DNA of 58,608 nt from JAPLST01 sp964397565 (GCA_964397565.1 CAYNJC010000028.1:1-58608); one strand, 5' to 3'; positions 25,697-33,664 are shown, numbered from the stretch's first letter. Numbers and translations: made by a program. Notes: generated from the letters alone by a model not told the origin.

Positions 25697-25775
25697 ATCT
25701 GCAATTTGAAATCTGAGATTTGAGATTTGAAATATGAGATTTGTAATCTGTAATTTGTAAATCGTACATTGCTAT
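25692..25775 (+). repeat. Twelve-unit heptamer array, unit TTGARAT, between yidD and yidC
   Basis: Units CGTGAAT, CTGCAAT, TTGAAAT, CTGAGAT, TTGAGAT, TTGAAAT, ATGAGAT, TTGTAAT, CTGTAAT, TTGTAAA, TCGTACA, TTGCTAT. The array begins in the yidD stop codon and ends in the yidC ATG (25774), so it is the entire spacer. The centre has clean TTGARAT units and the edges are degenerate. Same unit as the array inside the TPR gene. Confidence 0.9.
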
Positions 25776-27492
25776 GGCACCTGTATCCAATTCGTTTCTT
25801 GATCGTGACAAACTGACCGGCATTCTGATCTTGGGGTTGATGTTTGCCGTCTATTTTCTGGTGATCGCGCCGAAAGAAGCGCAGAAGCGCGCCACCCAGC
25901 CGGCGCCGCCGACCGGCGTCGTCGCCCGCACCGCAACACCCCAAGTGCGCGCCGCCGGCACGGGCGACCTCGCCGCGCTCGCAGCGGAAGTCAGCATGCT
26001 GGCCGAGAGCGGCGCCGCGCCAACCGAGGCTGCCCCACCCGCCGGCATTGTCCCGCGCTTCGTCTGTCTGTCAAACGCCCTGGCGACCTACACCTTCACG
26101 GATTTCGGCGGTGATATTTACCGGATCGAGCTGGCGCGCGCGCCGATGGTGCGCAAAGGGCCGCTCACGACCGCCTTCGCGCCCAGCAATGCCTGGGAGA
26201 TGCCGCTGCGCATGTGCAGCGCGGCTGGCCTTGATCCGGCCCGCGCCTGGTTTGGCCTCGAGCAAGTGCAGGCGCAGATTGTCTCGTTCACCGGCATGGT
26301 TAGTGACACGCTCTTCATGCGCAAGACCTATGCCCTGACCAACGATTACTTGCTGCAGGCCGAGCTTGCGTTCAGTAACGTGACCACGCAGGCCCTTTCG
26401 TTGAGCAATGCCTTCTGGCTTGGACGCATTGCCTTGGTGCCGGGCGTGGATGCCCGCAAAGATCTGCGCGGCTGTGATCTCGAACTGCTGCAGGAGGGCG
26501 CGCCGCGCATCCTGCGCATTAGCGCCGACAAGAAAGATGTCACCACGACGCATGCCGGCCCGGCCGTCTGGCTGGCCGTGCGCAACAAGTATTTCGCCAA
26601 TGTGCTGGTGCCGGAGACGCCCTTTATCCAGGTGGCGACGCGTTCGTTGGGCACACCGACGTCCCGCGAAGTAACAGCCTGGGCCACGACCGCACCGTTG
26701 GTCATCGCGCCGCATGCCGAGCAGCACTGGCACGCCACCCTGTATGCCGGGCCGAAAGCGTACAACCTGTTGCAGGCCTTGCCGGCCAAGATCGGCCGCG
26801 GCACCAAGTATCTCGAATTGCTGAATCTGGGGAAATTTGCCTTCTTAGCCAAGCCAATTCTACTGTATGGCCTGAAAGGCTTGTACCGCTACACCCACAG
26901 CTATGGCTGGGCCATCATCATCGTGACACTGATCATCAAGGTGTTGACCTGGCCCTTGCAGACCAAGAGTTATGTTTCGATGCAGCGCATGCAGAAAGTC
27001 CAGCCGGAATTGAAGCTGCTGCAGGAGAAATACAAGGGTGACCCACGCCAGTTGCAGCAAGAACAGATGCTGCTCTATCGCAAGCACGGCGTCAATCCGA
27101 TGGGTGGCTGTCTGCCGATTGCCCTGCAAATTCCGGTCTTCTTTGCGTTGTATTCGGCCTTGGATAACGCGGTGGAATTGTGGGGCGCGTCGTTTTATTA
27201 CATCAAAGACCTGACCATGCCGGATGCGGTGTATACCCTGTCCTTCTCAATTCCGTTTTTAGGCAATACGATCAATCCCCTGCCGCTGCTGATGACTGCG
27301 GCGACGATTGTGCAGCAAGTCCTGACACCGCACACCGGCGACAAGTCCCAGAAACAAATGATGTTATTGATGCCGGTCGTCTTTCTGGCGATTTTCTACA
27401 ACATGCCGTCCGGCTTGGTCCTCTATTGGTTTGTCAACCAGTTACTCAGTGCCGTGCAGACCCTGTTGCTGCACTATTATAAGAAGGCCTAG
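25774..27492 (+). CDS. yidC: Membrane protein insertase YidC
   Basis: 572 residues, full Gram-negative form: first transmembrane segment at about 14-31, a large periplasmic domain (to about 350), then the conserved C-terminal core with LYRYTHSYGWAIIIVTLIIK, MQRMQKVQPELKLLQEKYKGD, MGGCLPIALQIPVFFALY and the last segments MMLLMPVVFLAIFYNMPSG and LVLYWFVNQLLSAVQTLLL. Inserts proteins into the inner membrane alone or with Sec. No ribosome binding site is evident because the leader is the heptamer array. mnmE follows after another array. Confidence 0.96.
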   Translation: MAPVSNSFLDRDKLTGILILGLMFAVYFLVIAPKEAQKRATQPAPPTGVVARTATPQVRAAGTGDLAALAAEVSMLAESGAAPTEAAPPAGIVPRFVCLSNALATYTFTDFGGDIYRIELARAPMVRKGPLTTAFAPSNAWEMPLRMCSAAGLDPARAWFGLEQVQAQIVSFTGMVSDTLFMRKTYALTNDYLLQAELAFSNVTTQALSLSNAFWLGRIALVPGVDARKDLRGCDLELLQEGAPRILRISADKKDVTTTHAGPAVWLAVRNKYFANVLVPETPFIQVATRSLGTPTSREVTAWATTAPLVIAPHAEQHWHATLYAGPKAYNLLQALPAKIGRGTKYLELLNLGKFAFLAKPILLYGLKGLYRYTHSYGWAIIIVTLIIKVLTWPLQTKSYVSMQRMQKVQPELKLLQEKYKGDPRQLQQEQMLLYRKHGVNPMGGCLPIALQIPVFFALYSALDNAVELWGASFYYIKDLTMPDAVYTLSFSIPFLGNTINPLPLLMTAATIVQQVLTPHTGDKSQKQMMLLMPVVFLAIFYNMPSGLVLYWFVNQLLSAVQTLLLHYYKKA

Positions 27493-27498
27493 CGCCAC

Positions 27499-27569
27499 GT
27501 TCATGGTTCGTAGTAACTAGTTCATAGTTGGTAGTCAAGAGCTCAGCAATGAACGATGAACGACGAACG
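27499..27569 (+). repeat. Two adjoining heptamer arrays between yidC and mnmE
   Basis: First seven units of GTTCATA type (27499-27547: GTTCATG, GTTCGTA, GTAACTA, GTTCATA, GTTGGTA, GTCAAGA, GCTCAGC); after a one-base shift come ATGAACG, ATGAACG, ACGAACG (27549-27569). The first type is the reverse complement of an ATGAACT unit, so the two parts are the same core in opposite orientation. The mnmE ATG (27556) is within the second part. Confidence 0.82.
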
Positions 27570-28965
27570 GCATATTTCACATTGCGCATCTGACTGCATC
27601 GCGGCAATCGCCACACCGCCGGGCCGCGGCGCCCTTGGCATCGTGCGCCTTTCGGGCGCCGACGCACTGGTGGTGGCGGATCGGGTGTTTCGCCCGCGGC
27701 GCGGTGCGGCACTGGCCGCGCGGCGCGCCTGGACCGTCGTCCTGGGCAGCATTGTGGACGAAATGGACATTGTGGACGAAGCGCTCGCAACCGTCTTTCA
27801 CGCGCCGCAATCCTACACAACTGAAGAGATGGTCGAGCTTTCGTGCCACGGCGGGCAGGCCGTGCTGGCACGGGTGCTCGACGCAGTGCTGCGGCAGGGC
27901 GCGCGCCTGGCCCAGCCGGGCGAGTTCACGCGCCGCGCATTTCTGAATGGTCGCATTGATTTGACCCAAGCCGAGGCGGTGTTGCACCTGATTGACGCGC
28001 CGACCGACCGCGCCCGCCGCGCGGCGCTGCGCCAACTGGACGGCGCATTGAAACTGCGCCTGCAACACATCCATCAGTCCTTGCGCACGCTGCGCGTGCA
28101 GCTCGAGGCGGCGATCGAGTTTGCCGATGATGTCGGCGATGTGTTTGCCGACCGCGCCGCGCTGGCGGCGCGCCTTGCCACGCACGTGGATGAGCTGCGC
28201 ATCTTGGCGCGCGGCGCGGAAACCGGCCGGCGCTTGCATGATGGCGTGCGGGTCGCGCTGGCCGGCCGGCCGAACGCCGGCAAATCGAGTTTGTTCAATT
28301 GGCTGGCGCGCGAGGAGCGCGCCTTGGTCACGCCGATTCCCGGCACGACGCGCGACACGATCGAGGTGGACATCGCCTGTGACGGCGTGCCCGTGCGCGT
28401 GATTGACACGGCCGGCATGCGCCGCGCGCGCGGCGCCATCGAGCAGCAGGGCATCCGCCGCGCACGCCACATGCTGGCCGACAGCGATTATGTCCTGTGG
28501 CTGTGCGACCTGACGCGCCGCCCGGCGCGTGATGACGTGGCCTTTGCGCGCGCTTGCCTGGGCGCAACGCCCGCCGTCTGGGTTTGGACCAAAGCAGATC
28601 TTGCGGCACCCTGGCCGGCGTCGGCCCGCGCGCCCATTGCAGCCGCGTGGCGCACGATCACGATCAGCGTGAAAACCGGCGCGGGCATGCCGGCGTGTGA
28701 GTCAGTGCTGGCCGAGCTGGTGCGCGCGCAATGCGGGTCGCAGGATGACCATGTCATCATGGTCAATGCGCGGCAGCGTGACCTGCTGGCGCGTGCGCTT
28801 GAGGCGCTCGAACGCGCCTACGCCGGCGCAACCACGGCGGCCCTGGCCGAATTGCTGGTCGAGGATGTGCGCGCAGCTCAGGATGCCATCGGCGAGATGA
28901 CCGGTGCGGTCACGAGCGAGGAGGTGCTCGACGCGCTCTTCGCCCAGTTCTGCATCGGCAAGTAG
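27556..28965 (+). CDS. mnmE: tRNA uridine-5-carboxymethylaminomethyl(34) synthesis GTPase
   Basis: GTPase that, with MnmG, modifies the wobble uridine of several tRNAs. 469 residues: N-terminal folate-binding domain (DCIAAIATPPGRGALGIVRLSG), helical domain, inserted Ras-like G domain with G1 GRPNAGKS (237-244), IPGTTRD and DTAGMRR (284-290), and the C-terminal CIGK with the essential cysteine (466). The ATG at 27556 lies in a heptamer repeat; the conserved part starts at about residue 12. mnmG is not adjacent. A strong bidirectional hairpin terminator follows at 28972. Confidence 0.96.
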   Translation: MNDERHISHCASDCIAAIATPPGRGALGIVRLSGADALVVADRVFRPRRGAALAARRAWTVVLGSIVDEMDIVDEALATVFHAPQSYTTEEMVELSCHGGQAVLARVLDAVLRQGARLAQPGEFTRRAFLNGRIDLTQAEAVLHLIDAPTDRARRAALRQLDGALKLRLQHIHQSLRTLRVQLEAAIEFADDVGDVFADRAALAARLATHVDELRILARGAETGRRLHDGVRVALAGRPNAGKSSLFNWLAREERALVTPIPGTTRDTIEVDIACDGVPVRVIDTAGMRRARGAIEQQGIRRARHMLADSDYVLWLCDLTRRPARDDVAFARACLGATPAVWVWTKADLAAPWPASARAPIAAAWRTITISVKTGAGMPACESVLAELVRAQCGSQDDHVIMVNARQRDLLARALEALERAYAGATTAALAELLVEDVRAAQDAIGEMTGAVTSEEVLDALFAQFCIGK

Positions 28966-28971
28966 ACTTGA

Positions 28972-28996
28972 TAATTTCCCCGCCGCGGGGAAATTA
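28972..28996. terminator. Bidirectional terminator between mnmE and a convergent gene
   Basis: Perfect hairpin with arms TAATTTCCCCG and CGGGGAAATTA and loop CCG; A/T ends give T-rich tails in both directions. It overlaps the stop codon of the minus-strand gene at 28994. Confidence 0.85.
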
Positions 28997-29434
28997 CATG
29001 CGGATCGTCACGCGCTTGCCGGGTGTCGCGACGCCGTGCACCAACGTCGCCGTCCCGTCGAAGCCGGCCGGGCTGATGTAGGTCTGTTTTTTGCCGGCTT
29101 CACTCGGCGCGATCAGCAGCACGTACGTATGGCTGGCGGTTTTCGGCTTGTCGAAATGGCAGTGCAGCGTTGGCTTGTTGGCCCCTGCCGTGATCCGGAT
29201 TTTCTTCATGGCATTATCGCCCCAACGAATGGTGCCGTTGATGTCCTCGGCGATGGTGTTCGTCATTGTTTTCGTCGCCACCCATGTGCCGTCACGCACC
29301 TCGACGCGCACCCATTTTGCCGTGGCAGTGAAGGTGCTGAACTGATCATACGGCGTGATGGACGGCCCGTCCACAAACGCCTCGACAAACTTGAAGCGAA
29401 ACGGGACCGTTTTTGATTTTGCGGTGGTTGCCAT
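28994..29434 (-). CDS. Conserved-looking small protein of unknown function
   Basis: 146 residues, beta-rich, no signal peptide and no membrane segment; the start has a strong ribosome site AAGGAGG seven bases before the ATG, so it is surely translated. Sequence features: RFKFVEAFVDGPSITPYDQFS near the start and HTYVLLIAPSEAGKKQTYISPAGFDG near the end, resembling a beta-sandwich domain. I do not recognise a family. It is 14 bp downstream of rfbA on the same strand. Confidence 0.7.
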   Translation of the reverse strand: MATTAKSKTVPFRFKFVEAFVDGPSITPYDQFSTFTATAKWVRVEVRDGTWVATKTMTNTIAEDINGTIRWGDNAMKKIRITAGANKPTLHCHFDKPKTASHTYVLLIAPSEAGKKQTYISPAGFDGTATLVHGVATPGKRVTIRM

Positions 29435-29448
29435 GTCTGCCTCCTTAT

Positions 29449-30219
29449 CTAGTCCTTATTATCCTTGGTCTCGGTGCTTAACGCCGCGTGTGCCCGCGGG
29501 CTTGTGCGGTACTCGCGCACTTGAATGCCGGCGTCGAGCAGCGCGTCAAACGTGCCCGTGTCCAGCCAAAAGCCGTCGTAAATGCAGACGTCGAGCTGGT
29601 TGTCTTTGAGATAGCGGTTGTTGAGGTCGGTGATTTCGAGCTCGCCGCGCGCGGACGGTTTTTGGTGTTCGACCCGCGCCACGACTGAATTGTCATAAAT
29701 ATACAGGCCGGTGACGGCATGCTTGCTCTTCGGGCGCAGCGGCTTTTCCTCGATCGACTTGGCGCGCATCTGGGCGTCGAACTCGACCACGCCAAAGCGT
29801 TCCGGATCGGGCACATCCTTGGCGAAGACGCGCGCGCCCTGTGTGAATGTGCGGACCGCATGCAGCAAAAACGTTTCATTGCCGAGGAAAATATTGTCGC
29901 CCAGGATCATGGTGACGCTGTCCTCGCCAATGAAGGTCTTGCCCAGCAAGAAGGCCTGGGCAAGGCCTTCCGGTTTGTCCTGTATTTCGTAGGTGAACTT
30001 GGCGCCGAATTCCTTGCCGGAGCCAAGCAGGCGCAGGAAATCGCCGGCGCGATCGGGCGCGACGATGATCAGGATCTCGCGAATGTGCGCGTCCAGCAGG
30101 GTTTGCAGCGGATAATAAATCATCGGGCGGTCATAGACCGGCAGCAATTGCTTGCTGGTGATCTTGGTCAGCGGGTGCAGGCGGGTGCCGGCGCCGCCGG
30201 CGAGGATGATGCCTTTCAT
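29449..30219 (-). CDS. rfbA: Glucose-1-phosphate thymidylyltransferase-type nucleotidyltransferase
   Basis: Makes dTDP-glucose from glucose 1-phosphate and dTTP for cell-surface sugars (rhamnose and others). 256 residues with GGAGTRLHPLT (8-18), KQLLPVYDRPMIYYPL (23-38), LGDNIFLG and EKPLRPKSKHAVTGLYIYD, EITDLNNRYL and FWLDTGTFDAL. It is at the short end of the RmlA family, missing part of the C-terminal helical extension seen in the 290-residue enzymes. ATG with GGAG upstream. The other rml genes are not in this window. Confidence 0.9.
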   Translation of the reverse strand: MKGIILAGGAGTRLHPLTKITSKQLLPVYDRPMIYYPLQTLLDAHIREILIIVAPDRAGDFLRLLGSGKEFGAKFTYEIQDKPEGLAQAFLLGKTFIGEDSVTMILGDNIFLGNETFLLHAVRTFTQGARVFAKDVPDPERFGVVEFDAQMRAKSIEEKPLRPKSKHAVTGLYIYDNSVVARVEHQKPSARGELEITDLNNRYLKDNQLDVCIYDGFWLDTGTFDALLDAGIQVREYRTSPRAHAALSTETKDNKD

Positions 30220-30241
30220 TTATATCTCCAGTGGGGTGAGG

Positions 30242-30264
30242 AAATTCGTTGCGACAACGAATTT
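30242..30264. terminator. Hairpin terminator after the first XPF-like gene
   Basis: Arms AAATTCGTTG and CAACGAATTT with loop CGA, 12 bp after the stop of the gene at 30276 (minus strand) and 22 bp before rfbA. Confidence 0.8.
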
Positions 30265-30275
30265 ATGGTTGGGGC

Positions 30276-30875
30276 TCATGCGAGCGTCAGGATGTGTCGG
30301 GCGAGTGCGGCACCAATGCCGGGAACGCGCTGTAGGTCCTCTTCCGATGCCGACAACACACCGCGCACACTGCCAACGTGGTTCAGCAGTGTGGCCGCCA
30401 AAGATGGTCCAATGCCGGCGATCTGCATCAGCATACGCTGCGACGGAGTGGCGTGAATTCTGGGCGCCCAGCCACGATACGGTACTACAGCATTCGTTGT
30501 CGCCGCATGCTGCTTGACTATGCGGCTGATATACCATGCGGTGCCTTGCACGTTGTTGCTGCGTAAGATGGGCATGTGCCATTGTACTGCAATTGCACAC
30601 AAAGCACCGCGCACACTTGGTCGGCCGGGCAGATGGGCGCCTTCAATGACGAGCACGCTTCGTCTATGATCTGCGCGCAGACGCGCGATCTGCGCAAACA
30701 GCCGCCGAGTTGCAATACTCTCGAGAAAATCCGCCACCGTTTTGCGTTCAATAAACACCATATCATCAACCACATAATCAGCCAGTGGCAATCGTCGGAC
30801 AGCAAACGCAACCCCCAAGGCAGCGAGTGCCTCGCATATGCCACTGCGTTGTTCGCGGTCGTCCACGTCGAGCAT
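30276..30875 (-). CDS. Small XPF/ERCC4-type nuclease with helix-hairpin-helix tail, copy 1
   Basis: 199 residues. The ERCC4 nuclease fold is recognisable: DVDDREQRSG (3-12), LPLADYVV (29-36) and the catalytic IERKTVADF (42-50), i.e. the D...ERKxxxD signature of archaeal/eukaryotic XPF, Mus81 and Hef endonucleases, which cut branched DNA near junctions. A tandem HhH module covers about 149-199 (IAGIGPSLAATLL; VPGIGAALARHIL). There is no helicase domain. XPF proteins are dimers; a diverged paralogue is at 31392. The coding sequence is less GC-rich than its neighbours, and it is bracketed by two hairpins (30242, 30884). Family known mainly from archaea and eukaryotes. Confidence 0.85.
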   Translation of the reverse strand: MLDVDDREQRSGICEALAALGVAFAVRRLPLADYVVDDMVFIERKTVADFLESIATRRLFAQIARLRADHRRSVLVIEGAHLPGRPSVRGALCAIAVQWHMPILRSNNVQGTAWYISRIVKQHAATTNAVVPYRGWAPRIHATPSQRMLMQIAGIGPSLAATLLNHVGSVRGVLSASEEDLQRVPGIGAALARHILTLA

Positions 30876-30883
30876 ATTACCAC

Positions 30884-30906
30884 AAAATGGTTCAACGAAC
30901 CATTTT
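30884..30906. terminator. Hairpin between the deoxyribosyltransferase-like gene and XPF copy 1
   Basis: Perfect arms AAAATGGTTC and GAACCATTTT with loop AAC, six bases after the end of the upstream gene and just ahead of the XPF copy 1 ATG (30875). Likely terminator; as it is also a 23-bp palindrome at a gene start, an operator is possible. Confidence 0.65.
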
Positions 30907-30911
30907 CCTCC

Positions 30912-31313
30912 TTAGGCGAAGTGGCGCTTGATGTACTCGCAGGCGTCTTCGAGGGACAGCAGAATCTTGGTGCAATATTTCACCATCCACGGGCTGCAGT
31001 CCTTGAAGGTGTAGGGCGAGAAGGCCACCACGAATTTGCCCAGATTGTGCGAGGCATGGAAGATTTCCATGGCGGTGCCGATGCTGGGCTTGTTGTAATT
31101 GACCAGCAACAGGTCGGCGTCATCCACGTCCTGCAGATCGAAGCGCACGATTTCGTTGGCGCTGTCGACTTCGCGGTCCTTGAAATTGCGGCGCATCGGG
31201 TCAAGCAGGAAAAACTTGTCGCCCAACAGCCGCTTGGAAGTCTCGCGCCACTCGCGCGCGACCCCCTCGTGTTCGTCCATGATCGGTCCGCTGAGATATA
31301 TTTTCTTAACCAT
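30912..31313 (-). CDS. Nucleoside 2-deoxyribosyltransferase-like protein
   Basis: 133 residues, start at the ATG preceded by AGGAG (a frame to 31358 exists but begins with unrelated residues). Motifs: KKIYLSGPI (3-11), FDLQDVDDADLLLVNY (58-73) with the DADLLLV core, and PSIGTAMEIFHA (76-87) containing the Glu expected to act as nucleophile (E83). Family members exchange bases on deoxynucleosides or cleave N-glycosidic bonds of nucleotides. It sits between two XPF-type nuclease genes on the same strand, with hairpins at both sides, which suggests a nucleic-acid or nucleotide-pool role linked to them; this is inference. Confidence 0.8.
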   Translation of the reverse strand: MVKKIYLSGPIMDEHEGVAREWRETSKRLLGDKFFLLDPMRRNFKDREVDSANEIVRFDLQDVDDADLLLVNYNKPSIGTAMEIFHASHNLGKFVVAFSPYTFKDCSPWMVKYCTKILLSLEDACEYIKRHFA

Positions 31314-31339
31314 ACTGCCGCTCCTGTGGTTGATGTTAC

Positions 31340-31359
31340 TTTGTTGCCAAGCCAACAAA
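31340..31359. terminator. Hairpin after XPF copy 2
   Basis: Arms TTTGTTG (31340-31346) and CAACAAA (31353-31359) with a 6-nt loop, about 30 bp after the stop of the gene at 31392 and upstream of the deoxyribosyltransferase-like ATG. Confidence 0.55.
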
Positions 31360-31391
31360 TTATTAATAGTGCGTGAAGACCATGGCGTGGG

Positions 31392-32003
31392 TCATGGCGC
31401 GCGCAGTGAAAGAATTCGATCCGCCAAGCGCGGGCCGACGCCGGGAACGCGCAACAGATCGCCGCGCGCGGCAGTCAGAACGCCATAGACGGTGTGCAAT
31501 GCGCCCGTCAACGCGCGGGCTTTGTGTGGCCCGAGGCCCGGAATCAATGTCAGCATTTTCTGATGGACCGATTGACGGCCATGCTTGCGGTGATAGTCGC
31601 CGTGCAGGGCCGGCGCGGCATAGGCAGTGGCATGGCACGCCATGCGCGCCAAGAGCCAGGCGGTCTGCGCAAGGTTCTTGCTGCGCAACACCGGCACGCA
31701 CCATTGGGTGGCCAGCGAACACAGGGCGCCCATAACCGCGGGCCGATTCGGCAGATGCGCGCCTTCGACAATCATGACTGCGCGTTGGTTGTTGGCGCGC
31801 ATGCGCGCCACTTGTGAAAACAAACGTTGATCCGCAAGACTGGCCATGAAATCCGTGGCCGTTTTGCGCTCGACATACAGCGTCGAATTGACGACGTAAT
31901 CCGCGACCGCAAGCCGCTGAATACAGTAGGCCTGGTGCAACGCGGCCAAGTGTGCGCAGATACCACTGGCACGCTCGCGGTCATCAATCAGGATTACGCT
32001 CAT
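31392..32003 (-). CDS. Small XPF/ERCC4-type nuclease with helix-hairpin-helix tail, copy 2
   Basis: 203 residues, clearly paralogous to 30276-30875 over the full length but diverged. Nuclease motifs intact: ILIDDRERASG (4-14), LAVADYVV (31-38), VERKTATDF (44-52); shared stretch VIVEGAHLP-type (EGAHLP in both). Tandem HhH at about 152-203 (IPGLGPHKARAL; VPGVGPRLADRIL). No helicase domain. GC content is like the chromosome, in contrast to copy 1. The ATG at 32003 follows the guaA terminator region, so the XPF-NDT-XPF group starts its own transcript. The two could form a heterodimer, as XPF-ERCC1 and Mus81-Eme1 do, but both retain catalytic residues. Confidence 0.85.
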   Translation of the reverse strand: MSVILIDDRERASGICAHLAALHQAYCIQRLAVADYVVNSTLYVERKTATDFMASLADQRLFSQVARMRANNQRAVMIVEGAHLPNRPAVMGALCSLATQWCVPVLRSKNLAQTAWLLARMACHATAYAAPALHGDYHRKHGRQSVHQKMLTLIPGLGPHKARALTGALHTVYGVLTAARGDLLRVPGVGPRLADRILSLRAP

Positions 32004-32024
32004 GCTATGGCTTCAGTTTGCATT

Positions 32025-32061
32025 AATAAAATCCCGCTGGGCTGCCCGGCGGGATTTTATT
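32025..32061. terminator. Strong bidirectional terminator at the guaA 3' end
   Basis: Arms AATAAAATCCCGC (32025-32037) and GCGGGATTTTATT (32049-32061). The guaA stop TAA is inside the right arm. Confidence 0.9.
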
Positions 32062-33595
32062 CCCATTCAATCGTGCTGGGCGGTTTGCTCGAAACATCGT
32101 AGACCACGCGGTTGACGCCCTTGACATCATTGATGATCCGGGTGGCGACCCGGCCGAGGAACTCATGCGGCAGGCGCGCCCAGTCGGCGGTCATGCCGTC
32201 AATCGAGGTGACGGCCCGCAAGGCGATGACATTTTCATAAGTGCGTTCGTCGCCCATGACGCCGACGGTTTGCACCGGCAGCAGGACGGCGAAGGCCTGC
32301 CAGACACTGTGATACAGTTGCTCGTCGCGCAGGGCGTTGGTGAAGATGGCGTCAGCCGCGCGCAGGATCTCGAGGCGCGGCTTGGTGATTTCACCGAGGA
32401 CGCGCACGGCCAAGCCCGGGCCGGGAAACGGATGGCGCTCGATCAACACCGGCGGCAAGCCCAGCGTGCGTCCGACGGCGCGGACTTCGTCCTTGAACAG
32501 CTCGCGCAGCGGCTCGATCAGCTTGAGTTTCATGCGTTTGGGCAGGCCGCCGACGTTGTGGTGCGATTTGATCACCGCGGACGGGCCGCCAAAGGCCGAG
32601 CGGCTCTCGATCACATCGGGATAGAGCGTGCCTTGGGCAAGGAAGGCGGCATTGCCGCACGACGCGGCGGCGCGCTCGAACGAGCGGATAAACTCGCGCC
32701 CAATGATCTTGCGCTTACGCTCCGGGTCGATCACACCACGCAAGGCGCGCAAAAAAGTGTCGGCGTCATGCGCGACCTTCAGGGCGAGGTGGTAATGCCC
32801 GCGAAAGGTTTTGACCACCTGATGTGCTTCGTCTTTGCGCAGCAGGCCGTTGTCCACAAAAATACAGGTGAGCTGCCGCCCAATCGCTTTGTGCAGCAGG
32901 ATTGCCGCGACCGACGAATCCACGCCGCCCGACAAGCCCAGGATGACCCGTTGGGTGCCGACCAGCGCGCGAATCTGGCGCAGCTGCTGGCGCACGAACG
33001 ACTGCATCGTCCAGTCGCCGGTGCAGTCGCAGATGTCGCGCACGAAATTGCGGATGACCACGCGGCCATATTCGGAATGCTCGACCTCGGGATGAAATTG
33101 CACGGCGTACAGCGGTGCCGTGCTGTGCTGGATGGCGCAGAACGCGGTGTTGTCCGATGCGGCGAAATTGCGGAAGCCGGGCGGCAGGGCGATGACTTTG
33201 TCGCCATGGCTCATCCAGACCACCGAGCGTTTCGGCACGCCGGCCAGCAGCGGCATGGCCCGGCGCACCAGCAGCGGGCAGCGGCCGTATTCGCGTTTGC
33301 CGGCCGAGCGCACCTGGCCGCCCAGCACATGGGTCATCAACTGCATGCCGTAGCAAATGCCGAGCACGGGGATGCCGAGCTGGAAGATTGCCGGATCAAT
33401 GCCGGGCGCGCCGGGGGCATAGACACTGGCCGGGCTGCCCGACAGGATGATGCCGCGCGGTTTGCGCGCGCGGACGGCGGCGGCGGACAGCGTGGGCGGC
33501 TCGATCGTGCAGAAGACCTGCAGCTCGCGCACGCGCCGCGCGATCAGTTGATTGTACTGCGAGCCGTAGTCGAGAATGAGAATTTCTTCACTCAT
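32057..33595 (-). CDS. guaA: GMP synthase (glutamine-hydrolysing)
   Basis: Converts XMP to GMP with ATP and glutamine. 512 residues from MSEEILILDYGSQY; the frame extends 13 residues upstream but those are not conserved. Glutaminase triad C81 (GICYGMQ), H168 and E170 (QFHPEVEHSEYG); PP-loop SGGVDSS (222-228); C-terminal dimerisation part with RHPFPGPGLAVRVLGE and the end PPSTIEWE. The 69-bp leader to the next gene has two hairpins (ATCGGCTG/CAGCCGAT at about 33640 and TTGCGCC/GGCGCAA at about 33612) of unknown role. Confidence 0.97.
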   Translation of the reverse strand: MSEEILILDYGSQYNQLIARRVRELQVFCTIEPPTLSAAAVRARKPRGIILSGSPASVYAPGAPGIDPAIFQLGIPVLGICYGMQLMTHVLGGQVRSAGKREYGRCPLLVRRAMPLLAGVPKRSVVWMSHGDKVIALPPGFRNFAASDNTAFCAIQHSTAPLYAVQFHPEVEHSEYGRVVIRNFVRDICDCTGDWTMQSFVRQQLRQIRALVGTQRVILGLSGGVDSSVAAILLHKAIGRQLTCIFVDNGLLRKDEAHQVVKTFRGHYHLALKVAHDADTFLRALRGVIDPERKRKIIGREFIRSFERAAASCGNAAFLAQGTLYPDVIESRSAFGGPSAVIKSHHNVGGLPKRMKLKLIEPLRELFKDEVRAVGRTLGLPPVLIERHPFPGPGLAVRVLGEITKPRLEILRAADAIFTNALRDEQLYHSVWQAFAVLLPVQTVGVMGDERTYENVIALRAVTSIDGMTADWARLPHEFLGRVATRIINDVKGVNRVVYDVSSKPPSTIEWE

Positions 33596-33664
33596 AGTGC
33601 GGATACCATTGCGCCCCTGGCGCAATTCATACATCGGCTGGCAGCCGATTTTATTGGTATTGCA

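Noticed and set aside
24888..25823. 311-residue minus frame opposite rpmH-rnpA-yidD
   Set aside because: Antisense to three well-known genes; its start region is the translated heptamer array.
33596..33664. Riboswitch in the guaA leader
   Set aside because: Two short hairpins are present, but only 69 nt separate the genes and the purine riboswitch core is not recognisable.
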